Assembly: GCF_042679605.1 (NCBI RefSeq)
Contig: NZ_JBHTMU010000002.1
Coordinates: forward strand, 121,280-185,279
Source of the DNA: Litorisediminicola beolgyonensis
GTDB taxonomy: Bacteria > Pseudomonadota > Alphaproteobacteria > Rhodobacterales > Rhodobacteraceae
DNA length: 64,000 bases
Reading direction: 5' to 3'
The position numbers were made by a program, and so were the translations under genes. The notes below the pieces were generated by a model. The model saw only the letters and a list, made by a program, of their open reading frames with translations, ran no database searches and was not told where the DNA came from. Below, piece after piece: positions 1 to 7,977 of this stretch (positions are counted from its first letter, which is position 1; the number at the start of each line of letters is the position of its first letter).

Positions 1-1535
1 TGCGACTGACCACAGGCGTTTGCGCCACTTTCGTTGAGCATAGTTACGGTTTGGGTGTTTCCACCGTTCCCCACCACCTCGTCCCACGACGGTGCTCGTA
101 GCTCATGGAGGTCGTTGGCCAACTCCCATAAGTAAACATCGTATCGCGATGGGCCAGTATCGCCCGGCCCAGAGTATGATGCGGCGCCTGACGGATTGGG
201 AAACGAACTCTGCAGAACAGACGCCATTCCTGCGCCGTTCGGGCGCTGAATGTTTGTAGTAACCGTTCGACCGTCCGCAGAGCTGGAAATCGTCAGCGGA
301 AAGCTTGGGTATTCGTAGTTCCTTCGGAGGTATGTCTCGAGAGACCAGGCGCCACTTCCTAGCGCTGCACCCTGCGTCGCCAGAACCGAACCCGCGTCCG
401 CCGGAGGGCGCATCGTCGAATTATCGGGGAACCCATAAGCTCGATCGGCGACCCCATCGTAACCAAGACCGTTCGCGTCGAAGACGAAGCGGTTGGCAGC
501 GCCAACACCGCGGTCAACCCAGATATGGTCGTCTGAGATTCTCGATGCGTTGCCGCTCGAAGAAGAACAATCATCGAAGTTGACGTTGTTTCCGTTCACG
601 GAAGCGTCTGGGATAATGCCCTTCCTGGTGTTCTCAGCGACGCGCACATTGAAGTTCGTCCCTTTGTTGCTCCCAATACCGTCGCTGTACTCCGCATCAT
701 ACATATCGAACTTTGCGTTGATGCCTTGCCTCAGTGATGTGTTGGCGCCTGGTTTGACCTCGACATCGACAGACTCGGATCCGTAGCAAGACTCGTTCCT
801 CATACCCGCAAAAATGTCGTTAAGATCAGCTGCACCGCTCCCAAGCGCAAGGAAGCCGAAACTTCCGGGACCGTGCGTGCTGTTGCCCCGTGGGTGCAGG
901 CGAAAAATCCTGCCGTGCAAGTCGCCGTCGTAGAACCGATCGACAAGTCTCGGGGAGCCAGAAACGTCGCCCTCGAACGGATTGCAGATATACAGAGGTG
1001 TGATCTCGCAAGCGGCGAACACGGTCTTGGCGACCGACACCGCAGCAACGGTCACGGAGCTTCGAGTGAGTGTGGAGTATAAAGGAAAAATTGTCGTGAG
1101 CGTTGTCGGAACGGCAGCAACATAAGCGTATCGCGCAGCGTTTTGCGCCACGCCACTGCGCGGGACTTCGTGCGCGGCAATCCAGGCACTATCGATTGGC
1201 GTTGTGTCCTGCAGCGGAATTTCATCGAGGAAGTGCACGATCAGTTCGGTGTTACTGACATCGTAGTTCAGCTCACGCGGAGTCGCGTCGACCATGGTTG
1301 CGCTGTTGACCACGTTGGCCATCGCCGCCCGCGCCCGATCCACGGAATCGGTGCCACCGTCGAGCTCGCGCGCACCGGCCAGAGCCATCGCATCCGTCGC
1401 GGCTTGAAGATCACCATGAACATTATACGAGCGTCCGAGATCCACGATCAGCAGGCCGAATGCCAGGAAGACCGGGATCATCAGCAGGGAGAGTATCATG
1501 ACGAAGCCGTTTTCGTCGCGCTGGAACCGTTTCAT
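1..1535 (-). CDS. TadG-like pilus-assembly protein, 3' end cut by window edge
   Basis: The minus-strand frame is open from an ATG at 1535 to the window edge (511 codons, no stop), so the C-terminus is missing. The start follows a GGAGAAAG ribosome-binding site. Residues about 9-31 form one hydrophobic helix near the N-terminus. It is followed by DLQAATDAMALAGARELDGG, the stretch typical of TadE/TadG proteins, which anchor in the inner membrane and help assemble Flp/Tad pili. The rest is Ser/Asn/Gly-rich, extracytoplasmic in style and not recognised. It lies downstream of a prepilin peptidase and a TPR lipoprotein on the same strand, which supports a Tad locus. G+C is clearly lower than in the neighbours (hand counts of 32 and 33 per 60 bases in two lines). 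The family call rests on the N-terminus only. Confidence 0.8.
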   Translation of the reverse strand, partial: MKRFQRDENGFVMILSLLMIPVFLAFGLLIVDLGRSYNVHGDLQAATDAMALAGARELDGGTDSVDRARAAMANVVNSATMVDATPRELNYDVSNTELIVHFLDEIPLQDTTPIDSAWIAAHEVPRSGVAQNAARYAYVAAVPTTLTTIFPLYSTLTRSSVTVAAVSVAKTVFAACEITPLYICNPFEGDVSGSPRLVDRFYDGDLHGRIFRLHPRGNSTHGPGSFGFLALGSGAADLNDIFAGMRNESCYGSESVDVEVKPGANTSLRQGINAKFDMYDAEYSDGIGSNKGTNFNVRVAENTRKGIIPDASVNGNNVNFDDCSSSSGNASRISDDHIWVDRGVGAANRFVFDANGLGYDGVADRAYGFPDNSTMRPPADAGSVLATQGAALGSGAWSLETYLRRNYEYPSFPLTISSSADGRTVTTNIQRPNGAGMASVLQSSFPNPSGAASYSGPGDTGPSRYDVYLWELANDLHELRAPSWDEVVGNGGNTQTVTMLNESGANACGQS

Positions 1536-1589
1536 CTCTTAACCTTTCTCCATCCTGCGACGGCCACGCCGCCGGATGCCAAAACACGA

Positions 1590-1620
1590 GGCCCCGAACC
1601 CGAAACCTGCGTTCGGGACC
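1590..1620 (-). terminator. Possible terminator hairpin between prepilin peptidase and TadG-like gene
   Basis: GGCCCCGAAC and GTTCGGGACC form a 10-bp stem with one G-T pair around an 11-base loop. On the minus strand the stem is followed by CTCGTGTTTT, a weak T-rich tail. It sits in the 129-base gap 1536-1664 between two minus-strand genes, so it could end the peptidase transcript. Nothing else was recognised in that gap. Confidence 0.35.
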
Positions 1621-1664
1621 TATGGAAAATGCAGGGAAAAGCCTGCCACAAGCCCTCTGACCAA

Positions 1665-2153
1665 TCAAGCGAGGCCGAACGCCCTCAGAAACAGCGCCGG
1701 GATCGTGGCCGCCGCCATGGGCACGGCGTAAGGCACCTGCCGGGTCAATGCCATCATCCGCAACCGTCGCGCCACCGGGTTCGACCGGCGCCTCCGTCCT
1801 GCCCAGCGGATCGCCACGAGCATCAGGACCGACGACAAGAGGAAGAACATCGAAAACGGGCTCAGCGCGGTCATGCCGAGCAAGAGGCCCAGGGGCAGGA
1901 AGAGCTTGGCATCGCCCCCGCCCATCGCCCGCAGCATCCACGCCCCGAAGCCGATCACGAACAAAAGCGCGCCCGCGGCCAGATCGCTCTGCCAGGTCGC
2001 GAAACCGCGCAGCGCCATCAACAGGACCGCAAGCCCCACGAACACCATCACCGTCGTGTTGCGGATCTTCAGGTGCCGCCAGTCGTAGCAGGCCGTCCAG
2101 ACAAGCAATGCGGCCACGAGGACCGTGACCGCAAGATGCGCCGCGAAGAGCAT
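1665..2153 (-). CDS. A24-family prepilin peptidase (TadV/CpaA type)
   Basis: A 162-residue polytopic membrane protein. The two catalytic aspartates of the A24 family are visible: one in TACYDWRHLKIRN near residue 25 and one in the GGGDAK motif near residue 80. Such enzymes cut the short positively charged leader of Flp-type prepilins and pseudopilins at the inner membrane. The length matches the small CpaA/TadV class, which lacks the N-methyltransferase domain of PilD. It lies 12 bases downstream of the TPR lipoprotein gene on the same strand and upstream of the TadG-like gene, consistent with a Tad pilus locus. Confidence 0.85.
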   Translation of the reverse strand: MLFAAHLAVTVLVAALLVWTACYDWRHLKIRNTTVMVFVGLAVLLMALRGFATWQSDLAAGALLFVIGFGAWMLRAMGGGDAKLFLPLGLLLGMTALSPFSMFFLLSSVLMLVAIRWAGRRRRSNPVARRLRMMALTRQVPYAVPMAAATIPALFLRAFGLA

Positions 2154-2165
2154 GACCGACCCGGA

Positions 2166-2687
2166 TCAGATCCCGCGCAGATCGCCGGGCGCGCGCTTGG
2201 GATAGGTGACCGAGTTGCGCAGCAATTCGAGATTGTTGGCCGCGGTTTCGTTCGAGGGATCAAGCTCGTAGGCCCGAACGAAATAGGTCCGCGCCGACCG
2301 AAGGTTGCCCCGCAGAAGCTGCGAATAGCCGAAATTGTTCAGGAACTCGATGCGGTTGCCGATCACCGGCTGGAGCTTGCGATAGGCATAGTCCGACTGG
2401 TCGAACCGGCGCAGCATGTCGGCGGAGGCCGCGAAGCCCAGCCAGGCCGCGGGATCCTCGGGATAGACGTCGAGCGCTTTCTTGAACATCGTGTAGGAGC
2501 GGCCGAAATTGCGCTCTTCGAACTGGATGCGGGCGGCCACGAGCAGTTCGTCATCGGGATAGTATTCGCGGTTCGCGGTATCCTTGGTCGACCGCATCGT
2601 GTCGCTGAACGCCGCGAATGCGCCAGGCATCCCGTTTTCGCAGGACGCGAGCGCCATGACCGCTGCAAATAGAACTGCCAGTCTCAT
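2166..2687 (-). CDS. TPR lipoprotein, probably TadD-like pilus assembly factor
   Basis: A 173-residue protein with a lipoprotein signal: MRLAVLF, a hydrophobic stretch, then LAS before Cys16. After lipidation it would be anchored in an outer or inner membrane facing the periplasm. Tetratricopeptide-like helices cover roughly residues 48-160, with repeat cores such as FGRSYTMFKKALDVYPEDPAAW and NLRSARTYFVRAYELDPSNETA. TadD proteins of Tad loci have this build. The gene ends 12 bases before the prepilin peptidase gene, so the two are probably co-transcribed. The general TPR call is secure; the TadD role comes from context. Confidence 0.75.
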   Translation of the reverse strand: MRLAVLFAAVMALASCENGMPGAFAAFSDTMRSTKDTANREYYPDDELLVAARIQFEERNFGRSYTMFKKALDVYPEDPAAWLGFAASADMLRRFDQSDYAYRKLQPVIGNRIEFLNNFGYSQLLRGNLRSARTYFVRAYELDPSNETAANNLELLRNSVTYPKRAPGDLRGI

Positions 2688-2962
2688 GAGAATCTGCCTC
2701 TATAAAATCACCACAAAGCGGTGAATGGACGGACCGCCGCTTCTCTTTTGTTGTCCGCAAGGTCCGTGAAAACGCGGAATCTGGCAACAGGGCCGCGATG
2801 CCCGGCGCCCGGGCGTTGCACTGAATACACAATCCCGCGATGCCGCGCCCGCCCCGCACGCGCCCTCACGGCACTTCAGGCCTGCGTGAAAGACGCGGTT
2901 TTTCCTTGGCGGATGGGCAGGCGCGGCGCACCTTCCGGCCAACAGAGAAGAGGAGTTTCGTC

Positions 2963-3616
2963 ATGGTCCGTACTGTCCCCCGCTTCACCCGCGCCCTACG
3001 CGCGCTCGTCATCGCGGGCGTCGCCGCCCTTGCGCCCGTCGCGGCCTCGGCGGCCGAGATCATCGTCGCCGGAGGCTGCTTCTGGTGCGTCGAGGCGGAT
3101 TTCGAAAAGGTCGGCGGCGTGTCCGAGGCGATCTCGGGCTATACCGGCGGCTCGGTCGCGAACCCGACCTACAAGCAGGTGGTCCAGGGCGGTACCGGCC
3201 ATTACGAGGCGGCCCAGATCGTCTACGACCCCGCGCGGGTCAGCCGCCGCCAGCTCTACGATCTCTTTCTGCGCTCGGTCGACGTGTTCGACGATGGCGG
3301 CCAGTTCTGCGACCGCGGCAACTCCTACCGGACTGCGATCTTCGTCGACAGCGCCGAGGCGCGCGCCGATGCCGAGGCCGCCATTGCCGCCGCAGAACAG
3401 GAGCTCGGCCGCAAGATCGTGACCCCGATCCTCGATGCCGGTCCGTTCTACGAGGCCGAGGATTACCACCAGGATTACTACAAGAGCGACGAGAAGACCC
3501 TGACTCGCTTCGGCTATGTCCACCGCGCCGATGCCTACGAGAAATACCGCGACGGTTGCCGCCGGGACATGCGCGTCAAGCAGGTCTGGGGCGACGACGC
3601 GCCCTTCGTGAACTGA
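2963..3616 (+). CDS. msrA: Peptide methionine sulfoxide reductase MsrA, exported form
   Basis: A 217-residue enzyme that reduces methionine-S-sulfoxide in proteins. The catalytic motif GGCFWCVEADF lies right after the signal sequence, and the family motifs SGYTGG, NPTYKQV, GHYEAAQI and DYHQDYY follow. The start at 2963 is preceded by an AGAAGAGGAG ribosome-binding site and gives a typical signal peptide (basic MVRTVPRFTRALRAL, hydrophobic core, cleavage after AASAA), so the protein should act in the periplasm. A Cys in DGCRRDM near the C-terminus may be the resolving cysteine. An in-frame extension to 2840 lacks ribosome-binding-site support. Its stop abuts that of the convergent kinase gene (TGATCA). 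Confidence 0.92.
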   Translation: MVRTVPRFTRALRALVIAGVAALAPVAASAAEIIVAGGCFWCVEADFEKVGGVSEAISGYTGGSVANPTYKQVVQGGTGHYEAAQIVYDPARVSRRQLYDLFLRSVDVFDDGGQFCDRGNSYRTAIFVDSAEARADAEAAIAAAEQELGRKIVTPILDAGPFYEAEDYHQDYYKSDEKTLTRFGYVHRADAYEKYRDGCRRDMRVKQVWGDDAPFVN

Positions 3617-4489
3617 TCAGCCGCCGAGCCGCGCGTCCTCGATATCCTTGAGGTCGGGAATGACATCGGCCGTGCCGGAGCGCGTCACCATCAGCGCTCC
3701 GGCCTGCATCGCAAGACCCAGCGCCTGCCGCATCGGCAGGCCGCGATCGAGCCCGGCGATCAGGTAGCCGGTAAAGGTGTCGCCGGCCCCGGTGGTGTCG
3801 ACGGGCGTGACGGGAATGGCGGGGATATCGGTGGCGTCAGACCCGTGAAACCAGCGGCAGCCGTCCCCACCAAGCGTCACCACCACGTCGCTCACGCCCA
3901 GCGTCTCGACCCCCTGCCCCGTCGCCGCTTCCAGCTGCTCGGCCTCGACCGCGTTCAGAACCAGAAGGTCAAGCATCGGCAACACCGCCTGGACGGCCTC
4001 CGCGTCGAAGGGCGCGGCCGCATAGGCACAGCGCAATCCCTTGTCGCGCGCGATCCGCATCGCCGCGGCCTGGGCGTTCGTCTCGTTCTGGGTCAGGAAC
4101 CAGTCGCCGCCGCGCGCGGCGCCCAGCGCCATTTCCAGCGCATCGATCTCGATGGCGCGGTTCGCGCCGGGAAAGAGCAGGATCGCGTTCTCGCCGCTAT
4201 CGTCCACCGCGATCACCGCATGGCCCGAGGCCTCGCCCACTTCGCGGATCGAGCGCGTGTCGACACCGTATTCCAGGAGCCGCTCGACCATCCAGCGACC
4301 GTCCGACCCGACGGCGCCCAGATGCACCACCCGCGCCGCCGCCCGCGCCGCGGCAACGGACATGTTCGCGCCCTTGCCGCCCAGGCCCTTCTGCATCTCG
4401 CGCGCGGCCAGGGTCTCGCCCGGCAAGGGAAGATGCGGCACGCGGTAGACGAGATCGGCGTTGATCGACCCGAGATTCCAGACGGTCAT
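3617..4489 (-). CDS. PfkB-family carbohydrate kinase, ribokinase-like
   Basis: A 290-residue sugar kinase of the PfkB/ribokinase family. Visible motifs are NLGSINADLVYRV at the N-terminus, the first PfkB signature GGKGANMSVAAAR near residue 37, and the second signature DTTGAGDTFTGYL near residue 230, with the catalytic Asp in GAGD. It probably phosphorylates ribose or a related sugar in the cytoplasm with ATP. No sugar-transport genes are adjacent, so the substrate is not fixed by context. It is convergent with msrA and ends directly at its stop codon. It lies 62 bases from the 3' end of maeB on the same strand. Confidence 0.85.
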   Translation of the reverse strand: MTVWNLGSINADLVYRVPHLPLPGETLAAREMQKGLGGKGANMSVAAARAAARVVHLGAVGSDGRWMVERLLEYGVDTRSIREVGEASGHAVIAVDDSGENAILLFPGANRAIEIDALEMALGAARGGDWFLTQNETNAQAAAMRIARDKGLRCAYAAAPFDAEAVQAVLPMLDLLVLNAVEAEQLEAATGQGVETLGVSDVVVTLGGDGCRWFHGSDATDIPAIPVTPVDTTGAGDTFTGYLIAGLDRGLPMRQALGLAMQAGALMVTRSGTADVIPDLKDIEDARLGG

Positions 4490-4551
4490 GCGCGCCTCCC
4501 CTTAGGCTTCTTCTTTTTCCAAATACGCACGCGACGCCGACACCGGGCGCG

Positions 4552-6807
4552 TCATCCGACCTTGCAGGCCGCCAGCACCGCCATGTTGAGAATGTCGCTC
4601 GCCGTAGCCCCGGTCGAGCAGAGCTGGATCGACTGGTTCACCCCGGTCAGGATCGGCCCGATCACCGTGGCCCCCGCCATCTCCTGCATCAGCTTGACCG
4701 AAATCGAGGCCGAATGCCGGGCGGGCACGACGAGGATGTTCGCCGGTCCGCTCAGCCGCTGGAAGGGATAGGCGTCCTGCGCGCGGGCGTTGAGCGCCAC
4801 GTCGACGGTCATCTCGCCCTCATATTCGAAGCTCGCGCCGCGCGCATCGAGCACCGCGGGCGCCAGGTGCATTTTCTCGGCGCGTTCCGAGACCGGGTAG
4901 CCGAAGGTCGAGAAGCTGACGAAGGCCACCCGCGGCTCGAGCCCGAGATGCCGGGCCACCCCGGCCGCGCGCTCGGCGATATTGGCGAGGTCGTGCTCGT
5001 TCGGCCATTCATGGACCAGCGTGTCCGAGATCAGGACGATCCGGCCCTTGTGCAGGATCGCGGTGACGCCCGCGGCACCGGTCGAGCTGTCGGCATCGAA
5101 CACGTGGTTGAGTAGGCTCATGACATGCGCCGATTTCCGCGTCGCGCCGGTCACAAGCGCATCGCCATGGCCATGCGCCAGCATCAGCGCGCCGAAGACA
5201 TGCCGGTCGCGCGCGGCAAGCCGGTGCACATCGGTCCGGTCGATCCCCTTCCGCTGGTTCCGCGCGTAGAGATACTCCTTGTACATCTCCAGATGCGGCG
5301 TGTTCGCGGCGTTCACCACCTCGAGCTCGCTCACCGCATCGCCGAGACCCGAGGCCTCGAGCTTGGCGCGCACATCCGCCTCGCGGCCGACGACCAGCGC
5401 ATGGCCAAGGCCCGAGCGCTGGTAGGTGACCGCCGCGCGCAGCACGCGCGGGTCGTCGCCCTCGGCAAAGATCATCCGCGCCTGCGCCGCGCGCGCCCGC
5501 GCATGGATGCCCTGCAGGATCGACGCGGTCGGATCCATCCGCGTCTTGAGCGACACCTCGTATGCCGCCATGTCGACGATCGGCCGCCGCGCGACACCGG
5601 TATCCATGCCCGCGCGCGCCACGGCGAGCGGGATGCGGTGGATCAGGCGCGGATCGAACGGCGTCGGAATGATGTAATCGCGTCCGAACTTGAGGCTCCG
5701 CCCATAGGCCACGGCCACCTCGTCGGGCACGTCTTCGCGCGCCAAGGCCGCGAGCGCCTGGGCGCAGGCGATCTTCATCTCGTCATTGATCGCGCGCGCA
5801 TGGATGTCGAGCGCGCCCCGGAAGAGATAGGGAAAGCCCAGGACGTTGTTGACCTGGTTGGGATAATCCGACCGCCCAGTCGCCACGATGGCGTCTGCGC
5901 GCACCTCATGCGCCTCTTCTGGGGTGATCTCGGGGTCGGGGTTGGCCATCGCGAAGATCACCGGGTTCGCCGCCATCGACGCGACCATCTCCTGCGTCAC
6001 CGCGCCCTTGACCGACACCCCGAGGAAGACATCCGCGCCTTCCATCGCCTCTTCGAGGGTTCGCGCCTCGGTCACCGCCGCATGGGCCGATTTCCACTGG
6101 TTCATGCCCTCGGTGCGGCCCTGGTAGATCACGCCCTTGGTGTCGCACATGATGCAGTTGTTGGCCTGCGCGCCCATCGCCTTGATGAGCTCGAGGCAGG
6201 CGATCCCCGCAGCACCCGCACCGTTGAGAACGATCCGGCACTCCTCGATCCGCTTGCCGGAAATATGCAGCGCGTTGAGCAGACCCGCCGCGCAGATCAC
6301 CGCGGTGCCGTGCTGGTCGTCATGGAAGACGGGAATGTCCATCTGCTCCTTGAGCGTCTGCTCGATGATGAAGCATTCCGGCGCCTTGATGTCCTCGAGG
6401 TTGATGCCGCCGAAGCTCGGCCCCATCAGCTTGACCGCCTTGATGAACTCGTCCGGATCCTCGGTATCGAGTTCGAGATCGATCGAATTGACGTCGGCGA
6501 AGCGCTTGAAGAGCACCGACTTGCCCTCCATCACCGGCTTCGAGCCGAGCGCGCCGAGATTGCCGAGACCCAGAACCGCCGTGCCGTTCGAGATCACGGC
6601 GACGAGGTTGCCCTTGTTGGTGTAGTCATAGGCCAGTTCGGGATTGGCGGCGATTTCCTCACAGGGAACCGCGACGCCGGGGCTGTAGGCAAGGCTCAGA
6701 TCGCGCTGGGTCGTCATCGGCACGGTGGCCTGGACGTCCCATTTGCCGGGGCGCGGCTCGAGGTGGAACGCAAGGGCTTCTTCGCGGGTATATTTCTGTC
6801 GCGCCAC
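4552..6807 (-). CDS. maeB: NADP-dependent malic enzyme with phosphotransacetylase-like C-terminal domain
   Basis: A 751-residue protein of the large MaeB type, which converts malate to pyruvate with CO2 release and NADPH formation. The N-terminal 430 residues carry malic-enzyme motifs (SLAYSPGVAVPCEEI, GTAVLGLGNLGALGSKPVMEGK, GAGAAGIACLELI, VFHDDQHGTAVI). Residues about 440-751 resemble phosphate acetyltransferase (RMIFAEGDDPRVLRAA, VTGATRKSAHV). In this family the C-terminal half is usually regulatory, binding acetyl-CoA, rather than catalytic. The length is normal for the family. It lies downstream of an unrecognised gene on the same strand with an 85-base gap. Confidence 0.95.
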   Translation of the reverse strand: MARQKYTREEALAFHLEPRPGKWDVQATVPMTTQRDLSLAYSPGVAVPCEEIAANPELAYDYTNKGNLVAVISNGTAVLGLGNLGALGSKPVMEGKSVLFKRFADVNSIDLELDTEDPDEFIKAVKLMGPSFGGINLEDIKAPECFIIEQTLKEQMDIPVFHDDQHGTAVICAAGLLNALHISGKRIEECRIVLNGAGAAGIACLELIKAMGAQANNCIMCDTKGVIYQGRTEGMNQWKSAHAAVTEARTLEEAMEGADVFLGVSVKGAVTQEMVASMAANPVIFAMANPDPEITPEEAHEVRADAIVATGRSDYPNQVNNVLGFPYLFRGALDIHARAINDEMKIACAQALAALAREDVPDEVAVAYGRSLKFGRDYIIPTPFDPRLIHRIPLAVARAGMDTGVARRPIVDMAAYEVSLKTRMDPTASILQGIHARARAAQARMIFAEGDDPRVLRAAVTYQRSGLGHALVVGREADVRAKLEASGLGDAVSELEVVNAANTPHLEMYKEYLYARNQRKGIDRTDVHRLAARDRHVFGALMLAHGHGDALVTGATRKSAHVMSLLNHVFDADSSTGAAGVTAILHKGRIVLISDTLVHEWPNEHDLANIAERAAGVARHLGLEPRVAFVSFSTFGYPVSERAEKMHLAPAVLDARGASFEYEGEMTVDVALNARAQDAYPFQRLSGPANILVVPARHSASISVKLMQEMAGATVIGPILTGVNQSIQLCSTGATASDILNMAVLAACKVG

Positions 6808-6892
6808 CTCGGTCCTCCCAAACCACTCTTTCCGGCCCGACGCTCTTAGCCGAAGCGGTCGCCCCGCTCAACACGGCGCGGGCGCAAGCGGT

Positions 6893-7882
6893 CTAGCGCA
6901 GGAAATCCGCGATCCGCCTGTCGGGCGACGGCTCCACCCGAGGCTGGTCGGCGTCGGAGACCAGCGTGCTCCGGTTCACGAATGACCCCGCGGCCAGCAT
7001 GTGCTCCATCGAGCCCACGCCATGCCCGAATCGATAGCGATTCTCTTCAGCCTGGGCGTCGGCCAGCGCGGAAAGCGTATCGGTGGCGATGTCGAGGGAC
7101 CCGATCCGTTTGGCTTTCCACGCGCTCAAGGCTCGCGGTCCCTTGTCGACGAGAACGCGAAAGACCAGATCCTCGCGCCGCATCTCGTAGGCCAGCCGAT
7201 CATTTTCGTCGTTGTAATATTTCGGTCGGACAAGCTGCATGAGCGGCGCGCCCGCAACGCTTTGCACGGTTTGCGGCGCATCGGGCTCAGGCATCGCGAG
7301 CGCCACAAGGTAGCGCGCGAAAAATTCGTCCTCATACCAGCGGTCGGCAACCAGGAAACTCGCCCAGCCATCGGGCTGGAACCGGGCCTTCAGCTCCGCC
7401 GCGGTAAACCGGAGCTGGAACACCGGGAACGCCGCGCCCGCCATGGTCGGATACTCCCAGACATCGCCGGGCTCAAAGAGGAAGGGCTCGGGCCCGGTCA
7501 TCCGTTTCAATATCTTCGGCTTCGGATGCGGCGCACTCCAGGTCTCCAGCACCGCGGCCATCGCCGTTTCGCGTTTCACGAGGTCGCGCTCGGACATCCC
7601 GAGATCGCGCTTGGCCGCGAGATCATGCCCGTCGCGGATCAGCGTTCGTGCCAGATCGAGCGCATCCGGCGCGTCCAGCCCATACCTATGGAAGAGATCG
7701 GCGATAACGAGCCGCGCGTCGATGCTGTCGGGATCGAACGCATCCTCCGACGCCTCGACGGCCGAAAGCAGTCTCTGTTCCACCTCACCTAATGGAATCG
7801 GCAAGCGGGCGATGTCGGGAAAGAGATCGCGCAGATCCGACGCGGTATCGTTCTGGTAAAGCCCCACACCCCAGCTGCCCAT
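6893..7882 (-). CDS. Conserved-looking protein of unknown function
   Basis: A 329-residue protein I do not recognise. The start at 7882 is chosen because GGGGAGGTTTCG stands just before it; an in-frame ATG at 7918 lacks such a site. The N-terminus MGSWGVGLYQNDTASDLRDLF recalls proteins that open with MG-WG-G-F-ND-A-D (DUF4259-like), but the match is short. The rest is mixed alpha/beta and acidic, with aromatic-rich stretches (FLFEPGDVWEYP, WYEDEFFARYLVAL). There is no signal peptide or membrane helix, so it should be cytoplasmic. It is divergent from mutS across 95 bases and upstream of maeB. Confidence 0.7.
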   Translation of the reverse strand: MGSWGVGLYQNDTASDLRDLFPDIARLPIPLGEVEQRLLSAVEASEDAFDPDSIDARLVIADLFHRYGLDAPDALDLARTLIRDGHDLAAKRDLGMSERDLVKRETAMAAVLETWSAPHPKPKILKRMTGPEPFLFEPGDVWEYPTMAGAAFPVFQLRFTAAELKARFQPDGWASFLVADRWYEDEFFARYLVALAMPEPDAPQTVQSVAGAPLMQLVRPKYYNDENDRLAYEMRREDLVFRVLVDKGPRALSAWKAKRIGSLDIATDTLSALADAQAEENRYRFGHGVGSMEHMLAAGSFVNRSTLVSDADQPRVEPSPDRRIADFLR

Positions 7883-7977
7883 CGAAACCTCCCCGGCAAG
7901 ACTGCCCGAGCTTTGCACGCGGCCGCGATCTCAGCTAGTCAAACCCGTCCCCGAAGCGCTGAGGCACAAGACGAGAC

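Noticed and set aside
1143..2672. Long plus-strand open frame of 509 codons
   Set aside because: It lies opposite the Tad genes, is full of His/Arg/Gln runs and has no family motif. The minus-strand genes explain the region.
5125..6849. Plus-strand open frame of 574 codons
   Set aside because: It is the mirror of maeB, with the Arg/His-rich composition typical of antisense frames in GC-rich DNA.
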